A stretch of 37,688 bases of DNA from a bacterium (GTDB lineage Bacteria; Actinomycetota; UBA4738; HRBIN12), in NCBI GenBank assembly GCA_023251895.1, contig JAHEXX010000008.1:1-37688 (forward strand). Direction: 5' to 3'. The notes below the pieces were generated by a model that saw only the letters and a program-made list of their open reading frames with translations, was not told the origin of the DNA and searched no databases. Both the position numbers and the translations under genes were made by a program. Positions 1 through 8,516 of this stretch are shown one piece after another (the stretch's first letter is position 1; the number at the start of each line of letters is the position of its first letter).

Positions 1-1
1 G

Positions 2-444
2 TGGTTCTCCTCGACTCTGCTCGAATGGGGCCCGTGCGGAAAGCTGATCGTGGAGGACGGTGAGGCCGTCGCCTTCACCGAGTACGCGCCGGCACCGCTG
101 TTTCCCCGCCTGGCCCACTCCCTGCGACCGGCGTCTCCGACGATGCGGCCTATCTCGCGTACTGCTTCGTGGAGGAGCGGCGCCGGAGCCGAGGGCTGGG
201 AAGCGAACTGATCCGTGAGGTGGCCCGCGATCTGGTCGATCGGGGCTACCGTGCGGTGGAGTCGGTCGGCGACCGGCGGTGGGGCGGTGACACCTGGGTC
301 CTGCCGGTGGCGTTCCTCGCGGGCAACGGGTTCCGGGTAATGCACGACGATGCTCGGTACCCGCTACTGCGTTTGGACCTCCACGAAGTACCCGAAAGGC
401 GGATGGCCCAGGATGCGACCTTCGTCCACCTTCCCACCGCGTGA
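2..444 (+). pseudogene. GNAT-family N-acetyltransferase, 5' partial and frameshifted
   Basis: Codons in frame 2 (starting WFSSTLLEWGPC, running to about position 124) and then in frame 1 (TGVSDDAAYLAYCFVEE onward) join into one GNAT-like sequence. The acetyl-CoA-binding signature is EERRRSRGLGSELI, followed by a typical GNAT C-terminal half (VARDLVDRGYRAVES). Frame 1 is closed upstream by a TGA at 61-63 and frame 2 degenerates after about 124, so about one base appears to be missing near 121-130. The start lies before the window. A GNAT gene near trxA/parB is normal in the actinobacterial origin-proximal cluster, which supports the identification. The substrate is unknown. The shift could be a real mutation or a sequencing/assembly indel. 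Confidence 0.6.
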
Positions 445-518
445 GGGGGGTGCTACGTTCGAACCGAGAGCATCCCGTGTTGGAGACGGGTCCGGATCGA
501 GGAGGAGACGGGACCGCG

Positions 519-740
519 ATGGCTCGCTACCTGCTGAATCGATTGGCGCTGATCACCCTGTTGGGTGGTGCTGCCTGGGCGACGCTAATGCCGGCGGACA
601 AGCTCGACGTGTGCGTGCGGTACAGCTTCCTGCATTGCGGGGCAGGCGACATCCTGTACATGCGCCTGCTGATCGGCGGGGTGGCCGCGGTGGTCGCATT
701 GGTGCTGTTCACGACGAGCAACTTCTTCATGCGGCACTGA
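519..740 (+). CDS. small two-helix membrane protein, unknown function
   Basis: This 73-aa protein has two hydrophobic segments, roughly residues 6-24 (LNRLALITLLGGAAWATL) and 50-68 (LLIGGVAAVVALVLF), with a short Cys-containing loop between them (VCVRYSFLHCG). The track ORF starts at 441, but ATG 519 is preferred because GGAGGAG lies 12 nt upstream and the first 26 codons of the longer ORF are not membrane-protein-like. It ends 8 nt before the stop of the convergent amidase gene. The two cysteines on the loop could form a disulfide if that loop faces outward; this is inference. I recognise no family. Confidence 0.6.
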   Translation: MARYLLNRLALITLLGGAAWATLMPADKLDVCVRYSFLHCGAGDILYMRLLIGGVAAVVALVLFTTSNFFMRH

Positions 741-748
741 CCGCCGGC

Positions 749-1879
749 TCACCCGGCCGGTCGTTCCTCGGCGCGTTGCTGGGTGGCGCCCAGGAACCTC
801 GCGATGCCTTCCGCGATCGCCGCGGCGACCCTGTGAAGGAACCCATCGTCGCGCAGCAACCGCTCTTCGTGCGGGTTCGTGATGAAGCACGGCTCGACTT
901 GAACGGCGGGCATCCGGGTCTCACGGAGGATCGCGATGGCAAGGGGATGGATCCGCCCGTCCACAAGATCGAGGCCGGACGTGAGCGACGCCAGGATCAA
1001 CTCGGCCAGCCGCATGCCGGCCGGGGAGTGCGTGCCTTCGGTTCCGAAGTAGAAGCAGGTGGCGCCTTCGGCGGTGGGGTCGCCGTGGTTCGTATGGACC
1101 GCAACGCACACGGCGGCACCAAGCTCGTTGGCCAGCTTGGTCCTGGCACTCGCCGGCGGGTCTGAGTCGGCTTCCCGGAGCAGAGCGGGCTTCGCACCGC
1201 GCGCGGCCAGCTCATCGGCCAGGGCCGTGGCTAGGCGGTAGGCGGCCTCGGCCTCCACCGTCCCGCCGGGGCCGCTCGCGCCCGGTTCCTCGGGGCCGTG
1301 GCCGGGATCGATGGCGATGACGGCACCGACGAGCGGGGCGCGCATCGTGTGGAGGGCTTCCGCCTCGCGCACCAGGGCCCGGCTGGGGCCTGGGGCGGGC
1401 CGACGGAGGCGCTGGATGTCGGCCAGGGTCTCTGGACCGACGATACCGTCTGCCTCACGGCCAACGTTCCGCTGGAACTCCCGGACGGCACGGTCGGTCC
1501 GCTCCCCGAAGATCCCGTCTTCCTTGCCGGCCTCGAACCCCAGCGCGTTCAGGGCCCCCTGGAGCGCGGCGACGTCGTCGCCGCGCGACGGCGGGTAGCG
1601 CAGATAAAGGGTGCGGTCGCCGAGCGAGTACCCGGCCTCCACCAGGTTCCCCCAGGTGTCCGGTCCCACCAGGCCGTCGGAGGGGATGCCTCTTCGCCGC
1701 TGGAACTGGCACACGGCCGACTCGGTGCTGGGGCCGAACCAGCCGTCGAGCTCATAGGCATCGATGCGGAAGCCAAGCGACGTGAGCCGCTGTTGCACGT
1801 CATCGACCTCGGGTCCCCGGTCGCCGGGACGGATGATCCTCACGGGGGCAGTCTGCGCGCGGCCGGTCGGCAACGCCAA
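749..1879 (-). CDS. cwlM: N-acetylmuramoyl-L-alanine amidase with two peptidoglycan-binding domains (CwlM-like)
   Basis: This 376-aa protein has two PG_binding_1 repeats (about residues 20-80 and 98-156; signatures DGWFGPSTESAV and DGIFGERTDRAV) followed by an Amidase_3 domain (about 185-365). Likely zinc ligands and catalytic residues are visible: H194 in DPGHG, E209/E211, H262 in VAVHTN and E329 in VQVEPCF. No signal peptide is evident, as in mycobacterial CwlM, a cytoplasmic regulator of MurA rather than a secreted hydrolase. Whether this copy is regulatory or hydrolytic cannot be told from sequence. It follows trxA by 27 nt on the same strand, the classic trxB-trxA-cwlM order near oriC. 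Confidence 0.85.
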   Translation of the reverse strand: MALPTGRAQTAPVRIIRPGDRGPEVDDVQQRLTSLGFRIDAYELDGWFGPSTESAVCQFQRRRGIPSDGLVGPDTWGNLVEAGYSLGDRTLYLRYPPSRGDDVAALQGALNALGFEAGKEDGIFGERTDRAVREFQRNVGREADGIVGPETLADIQRLRRPAPGPSRALVREAEALHTMRAPLVGAVIAIDPGHGPEEPGASGPGGTVEAEAAYRLATALADELAARGAKPALLREADSDPPASARTKLANELGAAVCVAVHTNHGDPTAEGATCFYFGTEGTHSPAGMRLAELILASLTSGLDLVDGRIHPLAIAILRETRMPAVQVEPCFITNPHEERLLRDDGFLHRVAAAIAEGIARFLGATQQRAEERPAG

Positions 1880-1906
1880 CCGGCCGCGGCCTCTACGGTG
1901 TCGTGT

Positions 1907-2236
1907 CTAGGCGACGAGCGCCGGGTCGATCTCCCGTAGCAGAGCGTCCTTGCCCCGGGCTCCGACCATGCGGGCGACCGGCTCCCCGCCCCTGAACACG
2001 ATGAGGGTGGGGATGCTCATCACACCGTACCTGCGAGTCATCTCGGGGTTCTCGTCGATGTTGAGCTTGGCCACGTGCATCGCTTCACCCTTGTCTCGTC
2101 CGATCTCCTCGACAACCGGGGAGACCATGTGGCACGGCACGCACCACTCGGCCCAGAAGTCGACCAGCACGGGGGTCTCGGATTGCAGGACCCTGGCGTC
2201 GAAGTCCAGGTCGGTCACGTCTCCGATGTTCGCCAC
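1907..2236 (-). CDS. trxA: thioredoxin
   Basis: This 109-aa thioredoxin has the active site WCVPC (C32/C35) and the cis-proline loop SIPT. It is a cytoplasmic disulfide reductant recharged by the thioredoxin reductase encoded just upstream. The track ORF begins at 2293, but GTG at 2236 is chosen: GAGGAGG lies 8 nt before it, and the resulting length and N-terminus (VANIGDVTD) match the family. The extra 19 residues of the long ORF have no thioredoxin character. The middle residues of the active site (VP rather than GP) are a common variant. Confidence 0.93.
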   Translation of the reverse strand: MANIGDVTDLDFDARVLQSETPVLVDFWAEWCVPCHMVSPVVEEIGRDKGEAMHVAKLNIDENPEMTRRYGVMSIPTLIVFRGGEPVARMVGARGKDALLREIDPALVA

Positions 2237-2323
2237 TTCGTGTTCCTCCTCGGTTGCGGGCCTGGCCGGCGTCACCGGCCCCTTTCCAGCCAACGCCGTC
2301 TCGGGCGCTGCGATTCCCCTTCC

Positions 2324-3268
2324 CTATCCGTGAGCCTCGGCTTCGAGGAACCGCTCGGCGTCGATGGCCGCCTTGCAGCCCTGGCCGGCGGCGGTCACGG
2401 CCTGACGATAGGTCCGGTCGGTGACATCGCCGGCCGCGAACACGCCGGGGACGCTGGTCTTCGCCGTGGGCTCCTGCACTACGACGTACCCCTGGTCGTC
2501 AAGCTCGAGCTGCCCCTGGAAGAGCTTCGTGTTGGGATCGTGGCCGATCGCCATGAAGACGCCGTCGGTGGGGAAGTCGGTGACGTCGTCGGTCTCCACG
2601 TTCCGCAGACGAACACCGGTGACCCCCTCCTCGCCCAGGATCCCCTGCACGGTGGATCTCCAGATGACTTCGATCTTGGGGTTCTTGAGCGCCCGGACCT
2701 GCATGATCTTCGATGCTCGGAACTCGGCCCGCCGGTGGACGATCGTCACCTTGCTGGCGAACTTGGTGAGGAACGTGGCTTCCTCCATGGCGGAGTCGCC
2801 GCCGCCCACCACGACCAGCTCGCGGTCACGGAAGAAGAACCCGTCGCAGGTGGCGCAGGCCGACACCCCCCTTCCCCGGAGCTTGGCCTCACCCGGGACG
2901 CCCAGCCACCGCGCCGTCGCACCGGTCGCGATGATGACGGTCTTGGCCCGGTACTCCTGGTCGCCGACCCAGATCCCGAAAGGCCGCGAGGAGAAGTCGA
3001 CCCGGGTTGCCTCCTGGTGGACCAGGTCCGCGTCGAACCGGGAAGCCTGCTTCTCCATCTGGTCCATCAGCTCGGGACCCATGATGCCGTCGGCGAAGCC
3101 CGGGTAGTTCTCGACCTCGGTGGTCAGCATGAGCTGGCCGCCGGCCTCGATGCCCTTCAGGACGAGGGGACGGAGATTGGCCCGGGCGGCGTAGAGGGCG
3201 GCCGTATACCCGGCCGGCCCCGATCCGATGATGACGACATTTCGTTCTTCCACCACGACGCGGCCCAT
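2324..3268 (-). CDS. trxB: thioredoxin-disulfide reductase
   Basis: This 314-aa NADPH-dependent flavoprotein reduces thioredoxin. It has an FAD-binding GSGPAG near residue 15, the redox-active CATC motif (C138/C141), an NADPH-binding GGGDSA near 155, and a C-terminal FAD motif AAGDVTDR, all at positions usual for the low-molecular-weight class. It is transcribed together with trxA (87 nt downstream) and probably cwlM. menE ends 46 nt upstream on the same strand. The start codon is the least certain part: ATG 3268 has a purine-rich GGGAGA immediately before it, and alternative GTG starts lie a few codons inside. Confidence 0.93.
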   Translation of the reverse strand: MGRVVVEERNVVIIGSGPAGYTAALYAARANLRPLVLKGIEAGGQLMLTTEVENYPGFADGIMGPELMDQMEKQASRFDADLVHQEATRVDFSSRPFGIWVGDQEYRAKTVIIATGATARWLGVPGEAKLRGRGVSACATCDGFFFRDRELVVVGGGDSAMEEATFLTKFASKVTIVHRRAEFRASKIMQVRALKNPKIEVIWRSTVQGILGEEGVTGVRLRNVETDDVTDFPTDGVFMAIGHDPNTKLFQGQLELDDQGYVVVQEPTAKTSVPGVFAAGDVTDRTYRQAVTAAGQGCKAAIDAERFLEAEAHG

Positions 3269-3314
3269 TCTCCCATAGCTAGTAACCGCTCCCTATTCCG
3301 CGGTGACGGTCGGG

Positions 3315-4484
3315 TCAGCCAAGGGTGGCCCGGCGGATCTTGCCGAGCGGGGTGCGAGGGAGCTCTTCGACCAGCTCCATGTCCTGGGGCGCCTTGTACC
3401 GCGGTAGGCGTTGCGCGGCAACGTCGCGCAACGATTCCAAGGTCGGGGGGTCGTCGGGATCGGTCGGAACGACGAACGCCACGACTCGGGTTCCCCACTC
3501 CGGGTCGGGCCGCCCCCGCACTGCGACGTCGGCCACCTTGACGTGGCGGCGGAGGGCGGTCTCGACCTCCTGGGGCCAGACCTTCTCCCCGCCGGAAAGG
3601 ACCACATCGTCCAGCCGGCCGACTACCGTCAGGCGCCCTTCCTCGTCGAAGACGCCAGCGTCGTCGGTGCGCAGCCACCCGTCGTCCGTGTGGGCGCGGG
3701 CCGTGGCGTCGCGGTCGTCCCGGTAGCCCAGCATGAGCGTGGGCCCGCGGAGCTGGATCTCGTCGTCCGGGCCCAGTCGCACCTCGGTCCCGGGAAGGGG
3801 CCGGCCGTCGTACACCAAGCCCCCGCAGCCCTCGGTGAGTCCGTACGTGAGGACCACGTTGGCCCCGCCCTCTCGTGCCTTGGCCACCACGTCCTCGTCG
3901 GCTGGGCCGCCACCTACGAGGATCGCCCGGAAGCGCGAGAGGTCGGCGCCGGCGTCCACCAGGCGCCCGAGCATGGTAGGGACGATCGAGGTGAACGTCA
4001 TGCGTGGCTCCGAGGCGAAGGTCTCGACATCGAACCGGGGGTGCACCGACACCGGGGCCCCCAGCAGCACGGCGCGCATCAGCACGAGCAGGCCCCCGAT
4101 ATGGGCGACGGGCAGGCAGGACAACCAGGGGTCCGCCGGGCCGGCCTCCAGTGCCAGGGCCGAGGAGGCCACGGCGGCGTCGATGGCGCCCCGATCGAAT
4201 TGGACGAGCTTGGGGCGACCGCCGGTGCCGGAGGTCGCGACGATCACGGCGACCCCGGGATCCGCCGGCCGGCCGTCGCTCGGCCGATGTTCCCCCTCCG
4301 GGCCGATCACCATCGTCGGTTTGGCCGCCTCGAGGAGCGCCCTCACCTCGGGCTCGGGCAGGCGATGGTCGATGGGGAACAGCGCCGCCTCATCCGCCCA
4401 GATGTGCTGGACGAGCGGGGGCCAGTCGGGGCCGGGGGGCAGCCGAACGGCCACCAGGTCCTGCGGGTTCTCGGTTCGACTCAC
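3315..4484 (-). CDS. menE: o-succinylbenzoate--CoA ligase
   Basis: This 389-aa member of the ANL adenylating superfamily activates 2-succinylbenzoate with CoA in menaquinone synthesis. Visible motifs are the P-loop-like ATSGTGGRPKLV (about residue 84), the core YGLTEGCG, the hinge region GRLDDVVLSGGEKVWP, and the C-terminal catalytic lysine motif PRTPLGKIRR. It is shorter than canonical MenE or fatty acyl ligases because the N-terminal domain is trimmed, which is common for MenE in actinobacteria. Assignment as MenE rather than another acyl-CoA ligase rests on divergent pairing with menB-menA-menD. The GTG start is preceded at 7 nt by a TAGCCT -10 box, so the mRNA is probably leaderless. Confidence 0.85.
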   Translation of the reverse strand: MSRTENPQDLVAVRLPPGPDWPPLVQHIWADEAALFPIDHRLPEPEVRALLEAAKPTMVIGPEGEHRPSDGRPADPGVAVIVATSGTGGRPKLVQFDRGAIDAAVASSALALEAGPADPWLSCLPVAHIGGLLVLMRAVLLGAPVSVHPRFDVETFASEPRMTFTSIVPTMLGRLVDAGADLSRFRAILVGGGPADEDVVAKAREGGANVVLTYGLTEGCGGLVYDGRPLPGTEVRLGPDDEIQLRGPTLMLGYRDDRDATARAHTDDGWLRTDDAGVFDEEGRLTVVGRLDDVVLSGGEKVWPQEVETALRRHVKVADVAVRGRPDPEWGTRVVAFVVPTDPDDPPTLESLRDVAAQRLPRYKAPQDMELVEELPRTPLGKIRRATLG

Positions 4485-4497
4485 CTGAGCTAGGCTA
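4485..4497 (-). promoter_or_regulatory. leaderless promoter -10 for menE
   Basis: On the minus strand TAGCCT (4497-4492) is followed by exactly 7 nt and the GTG start of menE, with no Shine-Dalgarno. No clear -35 is visible. The menE-menB gap is only 53 bp, so the divergent menB promoter must overlap or be adjacent. Confidence 0.5.
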
Positions 4498-4537
4498 CCG
4501 GGAACCGTTCGAGTGAGCGCTCTAGGAGTGATTGGTC

Positions 4538-5350
4538 ATGGAATGGATCCGTTCCGGCGAGTACCAAGACGTCAAGTACGAGACAGCCGAGGGGATCGCC
4601 AAGATCACGATCAACCGCCCGGAGGTCCGCAACGCGTTTCGGCCGCAGACGTTGTTCGAGCTCTCCCGCGGCTTCGATGTGGCCCGCGACGACCCCGACG
4701 TCGGAGTGATCATCCTGACCGGGGAAGGTCCCGAGGCGTTCTGCTCGGGGGGCGACCAACGGATCCGCGGCGAGGACGGGTACGTGGACGACCGCGGTAT
4801 CGGGCGGCTGAACGTGCTGGATCTTCAGGTCCAGATCCGTCGGCTCGCCAAACCGGTCATCGCGATGGTGGCCGGGTACGCGATCGGGGGCGGTCACGTC
4901 CTCCACCTCGTGTGCGACCTGACCGTGGCGGCCGACAACGCGATGTTCGGGCAGACCGGGCCGAAGGTCGGCTCGTTCGACGCCGGGTACGGCTGCGGCC
5001 TGCTCGCCCGCACGATCGGCCTGAAGCGCGCCAAGGAGATCTGGTTCCTGTGCGAGCAGTACGACGCGAAGACGGCGCTGGAATGGGGATTGGTGAACAG
5101 GGTCGTTCCGCTCGAGTGGCTCGAGGAGGAGACCGTGGCGTGGTGCCGGCGGATGCTGGAGATGAGCCCGTTGTCGCTCCGCCTCCTGAAGGCCGGGTTC
5201 AACGCGGACACCGACGGCATGGCCGGGATCCAGCAGCTGGCAGGCGACGCCACGCTCCTCTACTACATGTCGGAAGAGGCGCAGGAGGGGCGGGACGCCT
5301 ACCTGGAGAAGCGCGCACCGGACTTCACCCGGTTCCCGAAGCGCCCGTGA
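4538..5350 (+). CDS. menB: 1,4-dihydroxy-2-naphthoyl-CoA synthase
   Basis: This 270-aa crotonase-fold enzyme converts o-succinylbenzoyl-CoA to DHNA-CoA. Family-specific motifs are [19 protein letters not shown] (oxyanion hole) and [14 protein letters not shown], the MenB signature that separates it from enoyl-CoA hydratases. The track gives a TTG at 4532; ATG 4538 is better, with AGGAG ending 9 nt before it. It ends in a GTGA overlap with menA, so translation is coupled. Confidence 0.95.
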   Translation: MEWIRSGEYQDVKYETAEGIAKITINRPEVRNAFRPQTLFELSRGFDVARDDPDVGVIILTGEGPEAFCSGGDQRIRGEDGYVDDRGIGRLNVLDLQVQIRRLAKPVIAMVAGYAIGGGHVLHLVCDLTVAADNAMFGQTGPKVGSFDAGYGCGLLARTIGLKRAKEIWFLCEQYDAKTALEWGLVNRVVPLEWLEEETVAWCRRMLEMSPLSLRLLKAGFNADTDGMAGIQQLAGDATLLYYMSEEAQEGRDAYLEKRAPDFTRFPKRP

Positions 5351-6249
5351 CGTCGCTCTCGGTGTGGTGGAGGGGCGCTCGCCCCCGGACCCTCGGCGCT
5401 TCGATGTCCCCGGTCGTCGTGGGAACAGCGGCCGCCGGACACACGGTGCCGTGGCGGTTCGTCGCGGCGCTGCTGGTGGGCGTCGGCTTGCAGGTGGGTG
5501 CGAACTACGCGAACGACTACCACGATGGCGTCCGCGGCGTGGACACGCACGAGCGGCTGGGGCCGCCGCGGCTGACTTCGTCGGGCACGGCCGAGCCGCG
5601 GGACGTGGCGGCGGCGGCCTTTGGGGCCATCGGGATCGCCGGCGTCGCGGGGCTGGCGCTGGCCATGGCGACGTCGCGGTGGCTGATCCCCATCGGCGCG
5701 CTCGCCATGGGAGCGTTGTGGCTCTACTCCGGTGGTCCAAGGCCGTACGCGGGGCTAGGCCTGGGCGAGCTGTCGGTGTTCCTCTTCTTCGGCGTGATGG
5801 CCACGGCCGGGACGGCTTACGTGCAGGCCGAACGCGTGAGCGCGGCGGCGTGGTGGGCGTCCGTTCCGATGGGCCTGCTGGCGGTGGCTATCCTGGTGGC
5901 GAACAACCTCCGCGACATCCCCACCGACGAGGCCGGCGGGAAGCGCACGCTGGCGGTGCGGTTGGGCGACCGGCGGACGCGGCTCCTCTACCGCCTGCTG
6001 ATCGTGGCCACGTTCACCGCGATTGGCGTGGGGGTGCTGGTGGGCCTGGCGAACGGCCGGGTCGGCCTGACCGAATGGGCGCTGTTCGCGTTGGTGGCGT
6101 GGCCCCTCGCGATCAAGCCCATGGAGGCGGTGGGGAAGGCCGTCGGCCGAGAGCTGATCCCAGTCCTCGTCGGCACGGCGCTCCTGCAGGTGTCCTTCGC
6201 GGGGCTGCTGGCGCTGGGACTGTGGATCGCGGGGGTGACGGCGTCGTGA
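5347..6249 (+). CDS. menA: 1,4-dihydroxy-2-naphthoate polyprenyltransferase
   Basis: This roughly 300-aa integral membrane prenyltransferase of the UbiA superfamily attaches the isoprenoid tail to DHNA. Both Asp-rich motifs are present: [14 protein letters not shown] (about residues 57-70) and [16 protein letters not shown] in the second half. Eight or nine hydrophobic segments can be picked out. The start is GTG 5347, overlapping the menB stop by 4 nt; the track ORF from 4513 runs through menB in another frame and its first part is not real. It ends in another GTGA overlap with menD. Confidence 0.94.
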   Translation: MTSLSVWWRGARPRTLGASMSPVVVGTAAAGHTVPWRFVAALLVGVGLQVGANYANDYHDGVRGVDTHERLGPPRLTSSGTAEPRDVAAAAFGAIGIAGVAGLALAMATSRWLIPIGALAMGALWLYSGGPRPYAGLGLGELSVFLFFGVMATAGTAYVQAERVSAAAWWASVPMGLLAVAILVANNLRDIPTDEAGGKRTLAVRLGDRRTRLLYRLLIVATFTAIGVGVLVGLANGRVGLTEWALFALVAWPLAIKPMEAVGKAVGRELIPVLVGTALLQVSFAGLLALGLWIAGVTAS

Positions 6250-7943
6250 CCTCCGAGGCGGAGCGCGCATTCGCCGCGTCCTGGTGGCTGGTCGACGACC
6301 TGGTGCGGTTCGGGATGGAACACGCATGTCTGTCGCCGGGGTCGAGGTCGACGCCGATCGCCCTCGCGTTGTGGCGGCACCCGTCGGTTCGTGTGCACGT
6401 CCATCTGGACGAACGGGCGGCCGCCTTCTTCGCGCTCGGGGTCGCCAAGGCGACCGGCAGTCCGGTGGCGGTCGCTTGCACGAGCGGGACGGCCGCAGCC
6501 GAGCTGCTCCCGGCGGTTGTCGAGGCCTCGATGTCGCGCGCGACGTTATTCCTGCTGACGGCGGACCGACCGCCAGAGCTCCGAGGCGTCGGCGCGAACC
6601 AGACGATCGTTCAGCCAGGCCTGTATGGGGAGTACGTCCGAACGACCATCGATGCGCCGGTTCCGGGCGACGCGCCGGAGGAGGACACGTGGCATGCGCT
6701 GATGCTCGAAGCGACCCGCGCAGCGATGGGACCGCCACCGGGCCCGGTGCACCTCAACCTGCCGTTCCGCGAGCCGCTCGTGCCCGGCCTCGTCTCGCTC
6801 CCCGCCTCGCCCCCCTCCGGCACGGAGCACGCGATCGTGGTGAGCGCGGAACCGGAGGACGTGGAGGCGCTCCGCCGGGACCTCGCGTCGACGAGCCACG
6901 GCGTGATCCTCGCCGGTTCCATGCGCGAGTCGCCGCCTACCCTGCCGGAGCTCTCGGGCCGGGTCGCTTGGCCGCTCCTCGCCGAGCCCACCTCGAACAT
7001 GCGGGTGCCGGGGACGATGTCGGCGGGGCAATTCCTGCTTGCCGATGAGCGGTTCGCCGCCTCACACGTGCCCGAGGTCGTCCTGCAGTTCGGCGCGGCG
7101 CCGACGTCCCGCGCCGGGCTCGAGTTCGTGCGGCGAGCTGGACGGCTCGTGATCGTCGACCAGGACCATCTCGTCGCCGATCCCCACCGCAGGGCGTCGT
7201 TGACGCTTCGCGCGGAGGCCGCGGCGGTCGTGTCCGAGGCGCTGGAGGAGCTGGAGCCACGTGACGAGACGCCGTGGCTCCGGGCGTGGATCGATGCGGA
7301 CACGACCGCGCGCACGTCCGTGGACGGGCTGATGGACCGGTGGGAGGAGCCGTTCGAGGGGCGCGTGGCCCGCGACCTCCCGGCCGCGATCCCCGACGGG
7401 GGCACCTTGGCGGTCGGGTCGAGCATGCCGATCAGGGATCTGGACCACTACATGGTTCCCCGCGGCGGCCTCAGGGTGCTGGCGAACCGAGGCGCGAGTG
7501 GCATCGACGGCTTCGTCTCCACCGTCCTTGGCGTCGCCGCCGCGGGCCCGCCGACGTACGCCCTGTGCGGTGACCTGATGCTGCTCCACGACGCCGGCTC
7601 GCTGCTGTGGAGCGCGAAGCGAGGCTACGACGCGGTGTTCGTCGTGCCAAACAACGATGGGGGCGGGGTGTTCTCATTCCTGGCGCAGCGGGACCTGCCT
7701 GAGTTCAAAGACCTTTTCGCGACTCCGCATGGCCTCGATCTGGCGAAGCTGTGCGAGACCGCCGGCGCCGGCCACACCCAGGTCGAGCGCGCCGGCGACC
7801 TCATTCCGGCGGTGGAGGGCGCGGCCGGCGCCGGCGGCGTTCATGTCGTCGAGGTTCCCTCCGACCGCGAGCGGAACGTGGCCCGCCACGCCGAGGTGAC
7901 CGCGATGGTTGCGGAGGCCTTGCGGGGTTGTGAGAGACGGTAG
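6246..7943 (+). CDS. menD: 2-succinyl-5-enolpyruvyl-6-hydroxy-3-cyclohexene-1-carboxylate synthase
   Basis: This 565-aa thiamine-diphosphate enzyme adds 2-oxoglutarate to isochorismate. The N-terminal pyrimidine-binding domain has SPGSRSTPI and the conserved Glu in HLDERAAAFF. The C-terminal diphosphate-binding domain has GDLMLLHDAGSLLW followed by NNDGGG, the usual MenD form of the GDG-NN motif. It starts at GTG 6246 in a 4-nt overlap with the menA stop and is the last gene of the menB-menA-menD operon. The track ORF from 5364 includes an out-of-frame reading of menA that is not coding. menC and menH are not in the window. Confidence 0.94.
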   Translation: MTSEAERAFAASWWLVDDLVRFGMEHACLSPGSRSTPIALALWRHPSVRVHVHLDERAAAFFALGVAKATGSPVAVACTSGTAAAELLPAVVEASMSRATLFLLTADRPPELRGVGANQTIVQPGLYGEYVRTTIDAPVPGDAPEEDTWHALMLEATRAAMGPPPGPVHLNLPFREPLVPGLVSLPASPPSGTEHAIVVSAEPEDVEALRRDLASTSHGVILAGSMRESPPTLPELSGRVAWPLLAEPTSNMRVPGTMSAGQFLLADERFAASHVPEVVLQFGAAPTSRAGLEFVRRAGRLVIVDQDHLVADPHRRASLTLRAEAAAVVSEALEELEPRDETPWLRAWIDADTTARTSVDGLMDRWEEPFEGRVARDLPAAIPDGGTLAVGSSMPIRDLDHYMVPRGGLRVLANRGASGIDGFVSTVLGVAAAGPPTYALCGDLMLLHDAGSLLWSAKRGYDAVFVVPNNDGGGVFSFLAQRDLPEFKDLFATPHGLDLAKLCETAGAGHTQVERAGDLIPAVEGAAGAGGVHVVEVPSDRERNVARHAEVTAMVAEALRGCERR

Positions 7944-7956
7944 GATCGGCCTGGCG

Positions 7957-8408
7957 GTGGCTGGCTCTGGCGGTATCGGATTCGTCGGCCCCTGGTTCGA
8001 CAAGGACGGGCACCCGGCGCCGGACGGCATGGACCCGAAGAACGAACACGCGTTGGTCCTGCACGTGTCGTCGGGGCCGCCCACTGCGGTTGGCGGCATG
8101 CCGTCTTCCTGTCTCTGGCCTGGCCGCTCGGGAGCGTCGCCCTCTGCGGGGACGAGTTTCGCCAGTACATCCGTGATCCAGAGGGTGTCGTGCACGCGAA
8201 GCTGGCCGCCCAGCTCGACCGGGAAGCGGTTCTCCCGGCTGATGCCCGACAGACCGGCTACCAGCGGGGAGACTGGAAACTCTGGGTCAGCCCGTCGGAT
8301 GCCGAGATCTACGTCCACTTGGTGGGGCCCGGGCACGTCGAGCGATGGCCGTGCTCCACCTTCGTCCCCCCCGATCGGCGGCACCGACACTTGGTTGTTT
8401 GCAAGTAG
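7957..8408 (+). pseudogene. uncharacterised protein, apparently frameshifted
   Basis: Two adjacent frames look coding. Frame 1 from GTG 7957 gives GGIGFVGPWFDKDGHPAPDG and continues to about 8085; frame 3 then gives HCGWRHAVFLSLAWPLG, RQYIRDPEGV and WKLWVSPSDAEIYVHLVG to the TAG at 8408. Restoring one C in the run at about 8083-8087 (ccgccc/act) would join them into a protein of about 150 aa. The combined sequence resembles, from memory, an unnamed actinobacterial protein family with HCxWQ and YVRDPxGVL motifs and no assigned function. TAGGAT lies 10 nt before GTG 7957. It starts 13 nt after the menD stop. Confidence 0.5.
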
Positions 8409-8516
8409 CAGGTGCCGCAGATCGGCCGAGGGTCGGTTCCGAAGACGACTGCTGACTCAGCCGGTTTCAGGCAGCCTGAGGTCTCGCTCGGTCCTCTCTG
8501 GACGCCTGAGCCAACG

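Noticed and set aside
2075-3541. 488-aa plus-strand ORF opposite trxB
   Set aside because: Antisense shadow of trxB/menE with Arg/Gly/His-rich low-complexity translation; trxB and menE motifs are clear on the minus strand.
8461-8480. terminator between the 7957 ORF and menF
   Set aside because: TCAGG/CCTGA is only a 5-bp stem with a 3-nt loop and no T-tract; too weak to call.
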